Below, in pieces: positions 1 to 7,361 of a stretch of DNA of 64,000 nucleotides. The DNA is from JAXMAR01 sp046350295 (GTDB lineage Bacteria > Planctomycetota > Planctomycetia > Gemmatales > Gemmataceae). The notes beneath the pieces are model-generated. The model did no database searches, was not told where the DNA came from, and was given only the letters and a program-made list of their open reading frames with translations. The position numbers and the translations under genes are program-made. The stretch lies in NCBI GenBank assembly GCA_046350295.1, contig JAXMAR010000023.1, positions 1 through 64,000 of the forward strand, read 5' to 3'. Position 1 is the stretch's first letter. Each line of letters opens with the position of its first letter.

Positions 1-47
1 GATGCCGCGGCGCATCTGGAAACCGTGCGTGCGTGACGCGGCGCCGA

Positions 48-1313
48 TCAGGGACGCGCTTCTGGGTCGCCTGCGACTTCGCCCAGGCGCCGTGTCAGAA
101 ACCGGCGTTCGCTCTCGTTGGTGGCCAGGTCCAGGGCGCGCCGATAGCTTCCGGCCGCCGCCGCGCGATTTCCGAGGCGGCGCAACAGGTCGGCGCGGGC
201 CGCATGGAGCAGGTGATACCCATCGAGCTCCCCGCGCGCCGCCAGCGCGTCGATCTGGGTCAGCCCGGCCCTTGGCCCCTCCACCATCGCCAGGGCGACC
301 GCCCGGTTCAGCGCGACGATCGGGGAGGGCTGCGTGCGTTCCAACAGGTCGTACAGCCCGAGAATGCGGCGCCAGTCCGTCTCCTCCGCACGCGCCGCCC
401 GGCAGTGCTCCCCCGCCAGCGCCGCCTGCAGCGCGAACGGGCCGGGCCCGCTTATGAACGCGTCCTGCACCAGAGGCAGCGCTTCCGCGATTTGTTCCCG
501 GTTCCAGCGCGACCGGTCCTGCTCCTCCAGCAGAATGATGTCTCCGGCCTCGTCGAGACGGGCTTCACGCCGTGAGTCGTGCAGCAGCATGAGGGCGAGC
601 AGACCCGTCGCTTCGCCGGCGGGCGTCAGGGCCAACAGGGCATGCACAAGACGGCCAAGACGGATCGCTTCGGCGCATAGATCGGTCCGCACGAGCGATT
701 CGCCGCGCGTCGCGGTGTAGCCTTCGTTGAAGATTAGATAAATGACCGTTAGGACGGCGCCGAGGCGCTCGGGCAAGTCGCGCGTTTCCGGGATGACATA
801 CGGGATGCCGGCGCTGCGGATCTTGCTCTTGGCCCGCACCAACCGCTGGGCCATCGTCGGCGCCGGAACGAGAAAGGCGCGGGCGATCTCGTCCGTCTCG
901 AGACCCCCGAGCATGCGCAGCGTCAGCGCCACCTGGTTCTCGGGCGCCAGCGCGGGGTGGCAGCAGGTGAAGATGAGGCGGAGCCGGTCATCCGCGATCT
1001 CGTCCGTTTCGAGCGCCGGCTCCGCCGCCGCAGGGCGGGACGCGGCGTAGGTCTTGAGCTTGTCTTCGGTCAGCGCCTTGCGGCGGATGCGGTCGATGGC
1101 CTTGTGCCGGGCGGTCTGGATGATCCAGGCGCGCGGCGAATCGGGCACGCCGGACTCGCGCCACTGGTCGACCGCCGCCGCGAACGCCTCCTGGGCCGCC
1201 TCTTCGGCCAGGTCGAAATCCCCGACCTGCCGGATCAGCGTGGCCACGATGCGGCCCCAATCCGAGCGGTAGACGGAGTCCAGGGCGGCAGCGGCGTCGG
1301 CGGAGGTGCTCAT
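48..1313 (-). CDS. ECF sigma factor, ECF42-like with C-terminal extension
   Basis: This 421-residue protein is an extracytoplasmic-function sigma factor that should direct RNA polymerase to a small regulon. Sigma-70 region 2 lies at about residues 15-80 and region 4 at about 125-165 (EIARAFLVPAPTMAQRLVRA). It is twice the length of an ordinary ECF factor: a helical, TPR-like tail follows and opens with VIYLIFNEGYTAT, a hallmark of the ECF42/DUF6596 group. Members of that group are encoded beside YCII/DGPF-domain proteins, and one starts 111 bp away on the opposite strand. No anti-sigma factor is visible, which fits the idea that the tail does the regulating. It starts with ATG and ends with TGA at 50-48. 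Confidence 0.93.
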   Translation of the reverse strand: MSTSADAAAALDSVYRSDWGRIVATLIRQVGDFDLAEEAAQEAFAAAVDQWRESGVPDSPRAWIIQTARHKAIDRIRRKALTEDKLKTYAASRPAAAEPALETDEIADDRLRLIFTCCHPALAPENQVALTLRMLGGLETDEIARAFLVPAPTMAQRLVRAKSKIRSAGIPYVIPETRDLPERLGAVLTVIYLIFNEGYTATRGESLVRTDLCAEAIRLGRLVHALLALTPAGEATGLLALMLLHDSRREARLDEAGDIILLEEQDRSRWNREQIAEALPLVQDAFISGPGPFALQAALAGEHCRAARAEETDWRRILGLYDLLERTQPSPIVALNRAVALAMVEGPRAGLTQIDALAARGELDGYHLLHAARADLLRRLGNRAAAAGSYRRALDLATNESERRFLTRRLGEVAGDPEARP

Positions 1314-1424
1314 TTCGTAAAAAAAGTGCGGGCGCCGTGTCGATTCCAGCGAGCCCCGTTCGACCAGGTTTTGTGGGGCAGGCGGCCTCGCCTGCCGAAC
1401 GGCGCTCCCAACCCGGAGACGGAC

Positions 1425-1784
1425 ATGAAGTACCTCCTTTTAATCTACATGGGCGAGAAGGCAATGACCGACGAAGAGCGGCAATCCTGCTACGTCGAAT
1501 CCACGCAGTTGTGTCAGGAATTGGCCGCCGCAGGCCAGTTCCTCGGCGCCAACCCGCTCCATCCGGTCTCGACCGCGACCAGCGTCCGCGTTCGCGACGG
1601 CAAATCGCTCGTCACCGACGGCCCCTTCGCCGAGACCCGCGAGCACCTGGGCGGCTACTTCCTCATCGACGCCGAGGACCTCGACGACGCGATCCGCATC
1701 GCCTCGCGGATCCCCGGGGCGCGGAAGGGGACGGTCGAGATCCGGCCGGTCATGGAGATACCGGGGATACCGACGGCGTCGTGA
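1425..1784 (+). CDS. YCII-related (DGPF domain) protein
   Basis: This 119-residue protein has the ferredoxin-like YCII/DGPF fold. The opening MKYLLLIYMGEKAM and the central block VTDGPFAETREHLGGYF are the family signature. The start is the ATG at 1425, preceded by a GGAG Shine-Dalgarno at 1415-1418; longer readings in the same frame overlap the divergent sigma gene. DGPF proteins are the conserved neighbours of ECF42 sigma factors and are thought to be part of their output or signal, but their chemistry is not established. The divergent arrangement lets one 111-bp region control both genes. Confidence 0.93.
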   Translation: MKYLLLIYMGEKAMTDEERQSCYVESTQLCQELAAAGQFLGANPLHPVSTATSVRVRDGKSLVTDGPFAETREHLGGYFLIDAEDLDDAIRIASRIPGARKGTVEIRPVMEIPGIPTAS

Positions 1785-1921
1785 TTGCACGGCTTGGCCG
1801 AAGTCGTGAGACCACGACTTCAACTACGCGCTTGGCTGAAGCCCGATAAGCGATAAGATCATCAGCGCTCAAATCGATCGCTGTTCCGGACCATTTCACG
1901 CGGACATTCAAAGGAGCAAGC

Positions 1922-2371
1922 ATGAAAACGGCAGGCGTCGTGTTGGCAACCCTCGCTCTCATCCTGGTCGCGAGCCGCGACGGCTCCGCGGGGAAGGACA
2001 AGGAATTCAACGTCAAGCAGATGTTCGGCAAATGGGCCATCGTCGCCGGCGAGAAGAACGGCGAGAAGGCGGACCCGGCCGAGCTCAAGAAACAGAAGGT
2101 GACGATCGACGCCGAGAAGCTCGTCCTCAAGAGCGACGAGGCCGAGTTTGTCATGAAGTACACGATCGACGCCAAGAAGGACCCAGTGCAGATCAGCTTC
2201 GAGATCACCAAGAGCCCGTTCGGGCCCGGCGCCAAGGCCAACGGCATCATCCAGGTAAGCGGTGACGAATTCAAGCTCTGCTACGCCGTCGAAGGCGGCA
2301 AGGCCCCGGCGAAGTTCGAGACCAAGGCGGCGAGCGGGAACCGGCTGCTGGTGATGAAGCGGGTGAAGTGA
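1922..2371 (+). CDS. TIGR03067 domain secreted protein
   Basis: This 149-residue protein has an N-terminal signal peptide (about residues 1-23) followed by one TIGR03067 domain. The domain opens with MFGKWAIVAGEKNGEKADP and has alternating beta-strand character, a pattern found almost only in planctomycetes, where it occurs in many copies per genome. Its function is unknown and it is probably exported. A good AAGGAG ribosome site at 1911-1916 supports the ATG start. The product is rich in lysine. Confidence 0.85.
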   Translation: MKTAGVVLATLALILVASRDGSAGKDKEFNVKQMFGKWAIVAGEKNGEKADPAELKKQKVTIDAEKLVLKSDEAEFVMKYTIDAKKDPVQISFEITKSPFGPGAKANGIIQVSGDEFKLCYAVEGGKAPAKFETKAASGNRLLVMKRVK

Positions 2372-2475
2372 AAGCGCGGCGTCGAGAGCATTGTTGACCG
2401 ATAATGTCGCCGAATTCTCGCGGGTGCCGGGCCTTCGCGTGATTCCGTTCCAAAGCGGCGTGCCAGAGGCGAATT

Positions 2476-2955
2476 GAGGCTCATCCGGGAAACGCGCGTT
2501 TTGGATTCCGGGTGGAGTCATTTGCCGGTATCCTGTTACGGGTTCCTCTTCTCTGTTCCCGTGAGCAGCAAGGCATGTCGGCCATCGACTTCGCAAAGTT
2601 CGAGAGGCGGTTTCCATGGCGGATGTCCTTGGGCTACTCGGTTTTGAGGCTGCCCGATCCGCCGGAAGCCAGGTTCGGGGCCGTGCCCCCTGCATGGCGA
2701 AGAAGGCGGCAACCGCGTGTTTTCCGCCAATCTCATCAAGCATGCCTTGCGCTGGTTCAAGTGCGGAGCCGCCGGAAACCAGCTCGACCTTTGGGCGAAA
2801 GCGACCAAGAAGCCGCTCCATGAAGCCGCCCTTCAATTTGCGATCGTCTGCATCGAGAGGTTCCCTGGCTGCACAAGCGAACAGAGAAGAGGAACCCGTA
2901 ACGGGACTGCGCGAGGCGACTGACGAAAACAACACGCGAAAACCGGATGAGCCTC
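2476..2955. mobile_element. Inverted-repeat-flanked remnant (possible small mobile element)
   Basis: Two arms face each other across about 480 bp. The outer block GAGGCTCATCCGG at 2476-2488 is repeated inverted at 2943-2955. A 24-bp inner block, starting GTTACGGGTTCC at 2535, is repeated exactly inverted at 2879-2902, and similarity continues a little inward. Between the arms lies a frameshifted CHC2 zinc-finger remnant. No transposase is present. It could be a degraded non-autonomous element or a recombination scar. Nothing else is visible in the 650-bp gap between the neighbouring genes. Confidence 0.45.
2575..2923 (+). pseudogene. CHC2-type zinc-finger protein, frameshifted remnant
   Basis: Conceptual translation across two frameshifts gives a CHC2-like zinc-finger domain. 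Residues MSAIDFAKFERRF are read from 2575, then MADVLGLLGFEAARSAGSQV in another frame from 2616, then GPCPLHG and VFSANLIKHALRWFKCGAAG, then NQLDLWAKATKKPLHEAAL in a third frame from about 2690. The CPxH pair and one distal Cys remain, but the expected R-C-F-K-C-G reads R-W-F-K-C-G, so one zinc ligand is lost. CHC2 fingers occur in DnaG-type primases and in short accessory proteins of mobile DNA. Frameshifts plus ligand loss argue for a dead gene. Confidence 0.6.
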
Positions 2956-3021
2956 TTTTCATTCCATTCCGCGCTTCGGATTCTGCAGTCTCTGATCCGC
3001 GTTCATCCGTGAAATCCGCGG

Positions 3022-3807
3022 CTACTCTCCGAAAATCCGCCGCAAAAAGGCAACCGACGCGGCCACTTCCGCGGCCCCGAGGTTGTCGCCGTCGACCACG
3101 AGCCAGCCGCGATAGTCGATCTCCTCGAGTGCCCCGGCGAGGCGCAGCCAGTCGACGTCGCCGTGGCCGACAGGGACTTCCGCGGCCCGGCCCATGACGC
3201 TGACGAGGCGGGCGTCGCGAGCATGAGCATGCGCGACCGTCTCCCGCAAGATGGCGGCGCTCTCGTAAGGATCGAAGCCCCCCGCGAGGAGGGCGCCAGG
3301 GTTGTAGCAGACGACGAGGCTGCCGGTGTCGAAGCGCTTGAGGAAATCGCGCAGCGCCGGCGCGGATTCCAGGCCCATCTCGAGCGCGAGGCGGCCGCCG
3401 ACGCGGTCGCCGTGGCGGGCGATCTCCTCCAGGGCGCCCTGAAACAGCGGCAAGCGCGGGTCGTTCTCCAGAGCGGGGACCTTGCCGACCGGCGCGACGA
3501 CGAGGCGCGGGCCCAACTCGTAGCTGAGGGTGAGAGCTTGCTTGAGATACTCGACGCGGCCGGCCTGGTTCTCGGCGGCGTCGAGGCCGCGCCGCAAGGG
3601 GGCGTACAGGGCGGCGACGTCCAGGTCCTGGGAGCGGAAGAGATGCTTCAACTCGCGCCGGCCGGTTTCGGAGAGCTGGGACGGCGCGAGGTCGCCGCCG
3701 ACCTCCAGTTCAAGCCCCGCGACCCGCTGCTTGCGTGCCTGCGTGAGGGCCTGCCTGAGCGGCAAAGCGTAGGCTCTCGACGAGGTCCCAATCCTGATCC
3801 GGGCCAA
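3022..3807 (-). CDS. Sugar phosphate isomerase/epimerase-like TIM barrel
   Basis: This 261-residue protein matches the AP-endonuclease-2/xylose-isomerase-like TIM-barrel family used for sugar phosphate isomerases and epimerases. Repeated beta/alpha units and metal-binding acidic residues are visible, for example ALEMGLESAP near the middle and WLVVDGDN near the C-terminus. The substrate cannot be read from sequence. The apparent start is TTG at 3807-3805, inside the 3' end of the upstream HYExAFE gene (98-nt overlap). A later start would remove the first strand (RIRIGTS), so the overlap is probably real and the two genes are co-transcribed. Confidence 0.8.
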   Translation of the reverse strand: MARIRIGTSSRAYALPLRQALTQARKQRVAGLELEVGGDLAPSQLSETGRRELKHLFRSQDLDVAALYAPLRRGLDAAENQAGRVEYLKQALTLSYELGPRLVVAPVGKVPALENDPRLPLFQGALEEIARHGDRVGGRLALEMGLESAPALRDFLKRFDTGSLVVCYNPGALLAGGFDPYESAAILRETVAHAHARDARLVSVMGRAAEVPVGHGDVDWLRLAGALEEIDYRGWLVVDGDNLGAAEVAASVAFLRRIFGE

Positions 3808-4342
3808 GCGGCGCCTCCAGCGGCAAGGTGTGACTGTAGAAGCGGAACGGCCGAGCCAGCTCCTTGAACTTCGCGCCCGGCAGCGACACCGTCCCCCACT
3901 TGGGACTGCGGACCCTCATGTGCCGGCGGTACTCTTCGAGAGCCACGGCGCGGAGCAGATAGCGGGCGTCGCGGAAGGTCCACAGGTCCGGCGTGTCGGC
4001 CGGTATCTCAATTGTAGGCTGAAGGCGATAAAGGAACACGAACAGCGCATGATAGCCGGAGCCGAAGAGACGGATCCAGCTCTCCAGCCCCGCGATGTCT
4101 TCGAGCGTGGACCAGTTCTCCCAGACGTAACGCTCCTTGCCGACGGGCCCGGTGGGGAATTGCCGGCCCTTGACGTCGACAAGGAGACGCGAGCCGGCGG
4201 CGCCCAGGACGATGAAATCGAGGTTCTTGACGGAGACATTCCCCAGGAACGAGCGCCGGCTCTCGTCGACGGCGACATAGCAGAGGCCGGTGCGCTGGAG
4301 ATACGCCTCGAAGGCGGCTTCGTAGGGGTTGCTGCGGATCAT
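3710..4342 (-). CDS. HYExAFE family protein
   Basis: This planctomycete-specific family is recognised from the N-terminal block NPYEAAFEAYLQRTGLCYVA; the usual H-Y-E-x-A-F-E reads P-Y-E-A-A-F-E here. The stretch VKNLDFIVLGAAGSRLLVDV resembles the core of PD-(D/E)XK-like folds, with D-F-I and D-V-K, but the family function is unknown. I chose the ATG at 4342. The longer open frame to 4468 only translates a palindromic CCTAAT repeat into an artificial Ile/Arg-rich leader. The 3' end overlaps the downstream isomerase gene by 98 nt. Confidence 0.8.
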   Translation of the reverse strand: MIRSNPYEAAFEAYLQRTGLCYVAVDESRRSFLGNVSVKNLDFIVLGAAGSRLLVDVKGRQFPTGPVGKERYVWENWSTLEDIAGLESWIRLFGSGYHALFVFLYRLQPTIEIPADTPDLWTFRDARYLLRAVALEEYRRHMRVRSPKWGTVSLPGAKFKELARPFRFYSHTLPLEAPLGPDQDWDLVESLRFAAQAGPHAGTQAAGRGA

Positions 4343-4384
4343 GGCTGCATCGAGAACAGGTCGCTGCAAAGAATACGTTGCTCT

Positions 4385-4460
4385 CCTAATCCTAATCCTA
4401 ATCGTAATCCTAATCTTAATCAAAAACCGGATTACGATTAGGATTAAGATTATGATTAGG
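4385..4460. repeat. Palindromic array of CCTAAT-like hexamers
   Basis: The left arm consists of six CCTAAT-like hexamers (CCTAAT, CGTAAT, CTTAAT variants) and the right arm of about five ATTAGG-like complements, with a short CAAAAACCGG-type centre near 4421-4431. The whole can fold into one long hairpin. It fills the gap between hisS and the HYExAFE gene on the minus strand, and the AT-rich composition is unlike the neighbouring sequence. Confidence 0.85.
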
Positions 4461-4474
4461 TCAATCATCTCGGG

Positions 4475-5824
4475 TCACTCCGCCGTCGCTTTTCCATGCT
4501 CAACTCGTAACGCCTCCCGTAACGCCGCTTCGAGCTCCGAGTCTCCCGCCGTCTTCTCCTCGCGCTTGGCCAGGTCTTTTATCTTCCACACCCCCTGATT
4601 GAATTCGTCTTCACCCGCGATGAGTGCAAGGCGGAAGCCGCGCTTCTCGGCGTACTGGAACTGCTGACCGATCTTCTTGGCGTCGGGGAAGACCTCGACG
4701 CCGATGCCGGCCGCGCGCAGCGCGCGCGCAGTCTTCTGATAGCGGCCCAGGAAGCGCGGGTCGAACTGCACCATGAGGACGGGGGCCGGGGTCGCCACCG
4801 TCTCGAGCATCTTCAAATCCTCCAGGGCGGCGAGGAGGCGGTCGAGGCCGAGCGAGGCGCCGACACCGGGGAGCACCTGCTTGGTATAGAGGGAGGCGAG
4901 GTTGTCATAGCGGCCGCCGGAGCAAACGCTGCCGATGCCGGGCAGGTCGGTGAGGAAAGTCTCGAAGATGGTCCCGGTGTAGTAGTCGAGCCCGCGTGAG
5001 ATGGCGAGGTCGATCTTCAGGCGGGAGGAGGGTACGCCGGCCTGTTCGGCGACGTCCAGAAGCTGGCGGAGGCGGGCGATGCCGTCGCGGCCTTTCGCGT
5101 TGTCCTCGACGTTGCGCTCGGCTTGCGCCAGCGTCTCACGGCTATCGTCGGCGGACTGGGCGAGCTGGAGGACGCGCTCGGCCTGCTCGGCGGTGACCCC
5201 CGCGCTGGTCACCATCTCGTCGCGCGTCGCCTCCTTGCCGATCTTGGGGAGCTTGTCGAGGGAGCGCAGGAGCGGCACGGCCTTGTCCGCCAGACCGAGG
5301 CGCTCGAGCAGGCCGTTCAGGACCAGCCGGTTGTTGACGCGGATCTGGAAGCGCTCGATCCCCAGGGCGACCATCAGGTCATGGATGACGAGAACGGTCT
5401 CGGCGTCGGCGGCGTTCGACGTGGTGCCGATCGTGTCGAAGTCGCACTGCCAGAACTCGCGGTACCGGCCCTGTCCCGTGTTCTCGCCGCGCCAGACGGG
5501 GCCCAGGTGATAGCGCTTGAAGGGGGTTCCCATCTTGGGCACGTACATGGCGGCGAAGCGGGCGAACGGGACCGTCAGATCGAAGCGCAGGGCCACATCG
5601 CGGTCGCCATGGTCCTTGAAGCGATAGATGATCTTGTCCGACTCCTCGCCCCCTTTGCCGAGCAGGATCTCCGCATATTCGAGGGCCGGGGTATCGATCG
5701 GCGCGAAGCCGTAGGAGCGGTAGACGCGCCGCGCTTTTTCGAGCAGATGCTCGCGCGGGATCATCAACTCGGGCGGATAATCGCGAAAACCCTTTAGCGT
5801 GCGTGGTTGGATGAGTTGCGACAT
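4475..5824 (-). CDS. hisS: Histidyl-tRNA synthetase
   Basis: This is the 449-residue class II synthetase that charges tRNA-His with histidine in the cytoplasm. Class II motif 1 and the start of the catalytic domain are near residues 10-60 (RTLKGFRDYPPE). Motif 2 is at about 105-130 (YHLGPVWRGENTGQGRYREF). The histidine-specific block GLDYYTGTIFETF is at about 275, and the C-terminal anticodon-binding domain occupies the last 100 residues. Length is normal and no key motif is missing. The ATG at 5824 places GFRDY at its usual distance from the N-terminus. Confidence 0.97.
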   Translation of the reverse strand: MSQLIQPRTLKGFRDYPPELMIPREHLLEKARRVYRSYGFAPIDTPALEYAEILLGKGGEESDKIIYRFKDHGDRDVALRFDLTVPFARFAAMYVPKMGTPFKRYHLGPVWRGENTGQGRYREFWQCDFDTIGTTSNAADAETVLVIHDLMVALGIERFQIRVNNRLVLNGLLERLGLADKAVPLLRSLDKLPKIGKEATRDEMVTSAGVTAEQAERVLQLAQSADDSRETLAQAERNVEDNAKGRDGIARLRQLLDVAEQAGVPSSRLKIDLAISRGLDYYTGTIFETFLTDLPGIGSVCSGGRYDNLASLYTKQVLPGVGASLGLDRLLAALEDLKMLETVATPAPVLMVQFDPRFLGRYQKTARALRAAGIGVEVFPDAKKIGQQFQYAEKRGFRLALIAGEDEFNQGVWKIKDLAKREEKTAGDSELEAALREALRVEHGKATAE

Positions 5825-5833
5825 TGCCGGACG

Positions 5834-5959
5834 TCGGAAGTCAGGGTTTCGGCAGTCAGAGTTTCGGTAGTCCGTTACAGGGCATCTTACGAGAACACAG
5901 CGCCACGCGCAGCCCGCGCGCTGACTTCTGACTTCCGATTTCTGACTTCTGACTTCCGA
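5834..5959. repeat. Inverted GACTTCTGACTTCCGA-type short repeats
   Basis: A 20-bp unit, CTGACTTCTGACTTCCGATT, occurs at 5921-5940 and again nearly complete at 5941-5959. Its complement, in the form TCGGAAGTCAG followed by CAGTCAG and GTAGTC variants, lies at 5834-5870. Together they form an interrupted palindrome filling the spacer between the site-2 protease stop and the hisS start. Confidence 0.8.
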
Positions 5960-5961
5960 CC

Positions 5962-7017
5962 TCAGCTTCGGTTCCGATACCGAGCGGCGACTTTCTTCAG
6001 AAAGCGCTGTTCCTCGTCGGTGAGGCTGTGCTTGCCGTGCTGCTGGATCTTTTCGAGCAGTTCGTCCATGCGTTTCTCGTCCGCGATGCGCTGCTCCGCC
6101 TCACGCTGCAGCTTGCGCTGGGCGCGGCGCTGCAGCCAGCGCTGGATGAAGTTCTGTTTTTTGGGGCGTGGGGGGGCCGCCTCCGGCGGATTCTCGCGCT
6201 CCAGGCTGGTGTAGCCCTGGGAGAAGTCGTAGCCGAACAGGGAGTCTTCTCCCCCCGCTTCCAGGCTGCGCCACTCGTTCAGGCAGGAGAAGCCGATGTA
6301 AAGAGCGAGGAACAGGAGCAGCACGTCGTCCCAGATCATGCAGGCCAGGCAGAGCAGGACCACGACGCCGAAGCCGGCGTAGATCGAGTACAGGGTCGCC
6401 TGCCGGTAGCCCACGTGCGGCCACAGGACGGACTGGAGCATCCGGCCGCTGTCCATCGGATAGCCGACCAGGACGAGGTTGAAGAGGAAGAGAAGCCAGC
6501 TTATGTAGAAGAGGCGGGCGACGAGCAGCGCGGCGGCGGGCGCTTCCTCGAGGCCGCCGCCCCAGATGGGGAGCCGCGATGCGAAAGGCCACCAGCCCCC
6601 CCAATCGGGGATCGGGTTCCACGGGGGCTGGAAACCGGGGGCGAAGGCGAAACCCAGCACGAGGGCGGCCACGGCGCAAATGACCAGGTTCATGAGCGGC
6701 CCGCCCGCCGCCGTCCAAAAGTGGGCGCGCGGGTGGTGCGGCACGTCGCAAAAGGCGAGGCCGCCCAGGGGCCACAGAAGGACCTCGCGGGCGTCGCCAT
6801 TCACCCACCGGGCGGCGACGCAATGGCCGAACTCGTGCAAGAGAACGACGAAGAAGATGAGCAGGACGAACACCGAAGCGTCGAGCCAGGGCACGTACGC
6901 CTTGGTCGCGAGCCGGACGATCAGGCCGACGGCGAGGACGGGAAAGAGCCAGTGAACTCGGATGCCGATGCCGAAAAGCCGACCGATCGGGAAAGACCAG
7001 GCAAACGGATCACGCAT
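5962..7017 (-). CDS. Site-2 protease family zinc metallopeptidase (M50)
   Basis: This 351-residue membrane protein is a site-2-protease relative that cleaves substrates within the membrane. The zinc-binding HEFGH is at residues 61-65 inside a hydrophobic segment, and a second metal-ligand region, GYPMDSGRML, replaces the common PxDGG form. About six hydrophobic helices precede a charged cytoplasmic tail rich in Arg, Glu and Lys (residues about 280-351), which resembles the tail domain seen on rhomboid and S2P proteins of planctomycetes (DUF6576-like). The substrate is unknown. Confidence 0.9.
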   Translation of the reverse strand: MRDPFAWSFPIGRLFGIGIRVHWLFPVLAVGLIVRLATKAYVPWLDASVFVLLIFFVVLLHEFGHCVAARWVNGDAREVLLWPLGGLAFCDVPHHPRAHFWTAAGGPLMNLVICAVAALVLGFAFAPGFQPPWNPIPDWGGWWPFASRLPIWGGGLEEAPAAALLVARLFYISWLLFLFNLVLVGYPMDSGRMLQSVLWPHVGYRQATLYSIYAGFGVVVLLCLACMIWDDVLLLFLALYIGFSCLNEWRSLEAGGEDSLFGYDFSQGYTSLERENPPEAAPPRPKKQNFIQRWLQRRAQRKLQREAEQRIADEKRMDELLEKIQQHGKHSLTDEEQRFLKKVAARYRNRS

Positions 7018-7121
7018 GAGACCGCCTCTCCTTGCTCATTGATCGTACCAGCCCGGCCAAGGGGAAGCAATCTTCGGCAAAGAGACGCTGCGGAGCCCTT
7101 CCTCACAAGGGAAGGAGAGAT

Positions 7122-7195
7122 TACGCCCGGAGGGATTCGAACCCCCAACCCTCGGTTCCGAAGACCGATGCTCTGTCCAGTTGAGCTACGGGCGC
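7122..7195 (-). tRNA. tRNA-Arg (anticodon UCG)
   Basis: A complete cloverleaf is readable on the minus strand: acceptor stem GCGCCCG pairing with CGGGCGT, a D arm with AGCTCAACTGGACAGAGC, an anticodon loop CTTCGGA giving anticodon TCG (reads CGA), and a T arm with GGTTCGAATCC. The discriminator base is A and CCA is not encoded. Confidence 0.97.
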
Positions 7196-7233
7196 GCGAT
7201 CACCTACCATCTCGTCGACGGCTGCGCTGCCAA

Positions 7234-7277
7234 CGCGACGCCCTCTTTCTCCGCTGCGGAGAGAGAGGGCGCCAGCG
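7234..7277. repeat. Strong intergenic hairpin
   Basis: Bases 7239-7253 (CGCCCTCTTTCTCCG) pair with 7257-7271 (CGGAGAGAGAGGGCG), with one G-U-type mismatch and a 3-nt loop. ACGC and GCGT extend the stem after a bulge. There is no T-run on either side, so it is not a classical terminator. It lies between the end of the DUF2330 gene and tRNA-Arg. Confidence 0.6.
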
Positions 7278-7361
7278 TCTTTGCCGCGCGGCAGTCGTTG
7301 ATAACTTAGAGACACGTCCGCCGGCCGCAAGGTTCCGGCTGAGACCCGGGCGCCGCTCGAC

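Noticed and set aside
1862..2962. A 366-codon open frame on the minus strand
   Set aside because: It is antisense to the TIGR03067 gene and runs through the inverted-repeat/CHC2 region; its composition is that of GC-rich antisense shadow and no family motif appears.
4343..4468. N-terminal extension of the HYExAFE protein (Ile/Arg-rich, looks like a membrane helix)
   Set aside because: It is only the translation of the CCTAAT palindromic array; the family N-terminus starts at ATG 4342.
5834..5959. CRISPR-like repeat array beside hisS
   Set aside because: The units are contiguous or inverted, with no unique spacers and no cas gene in the window.
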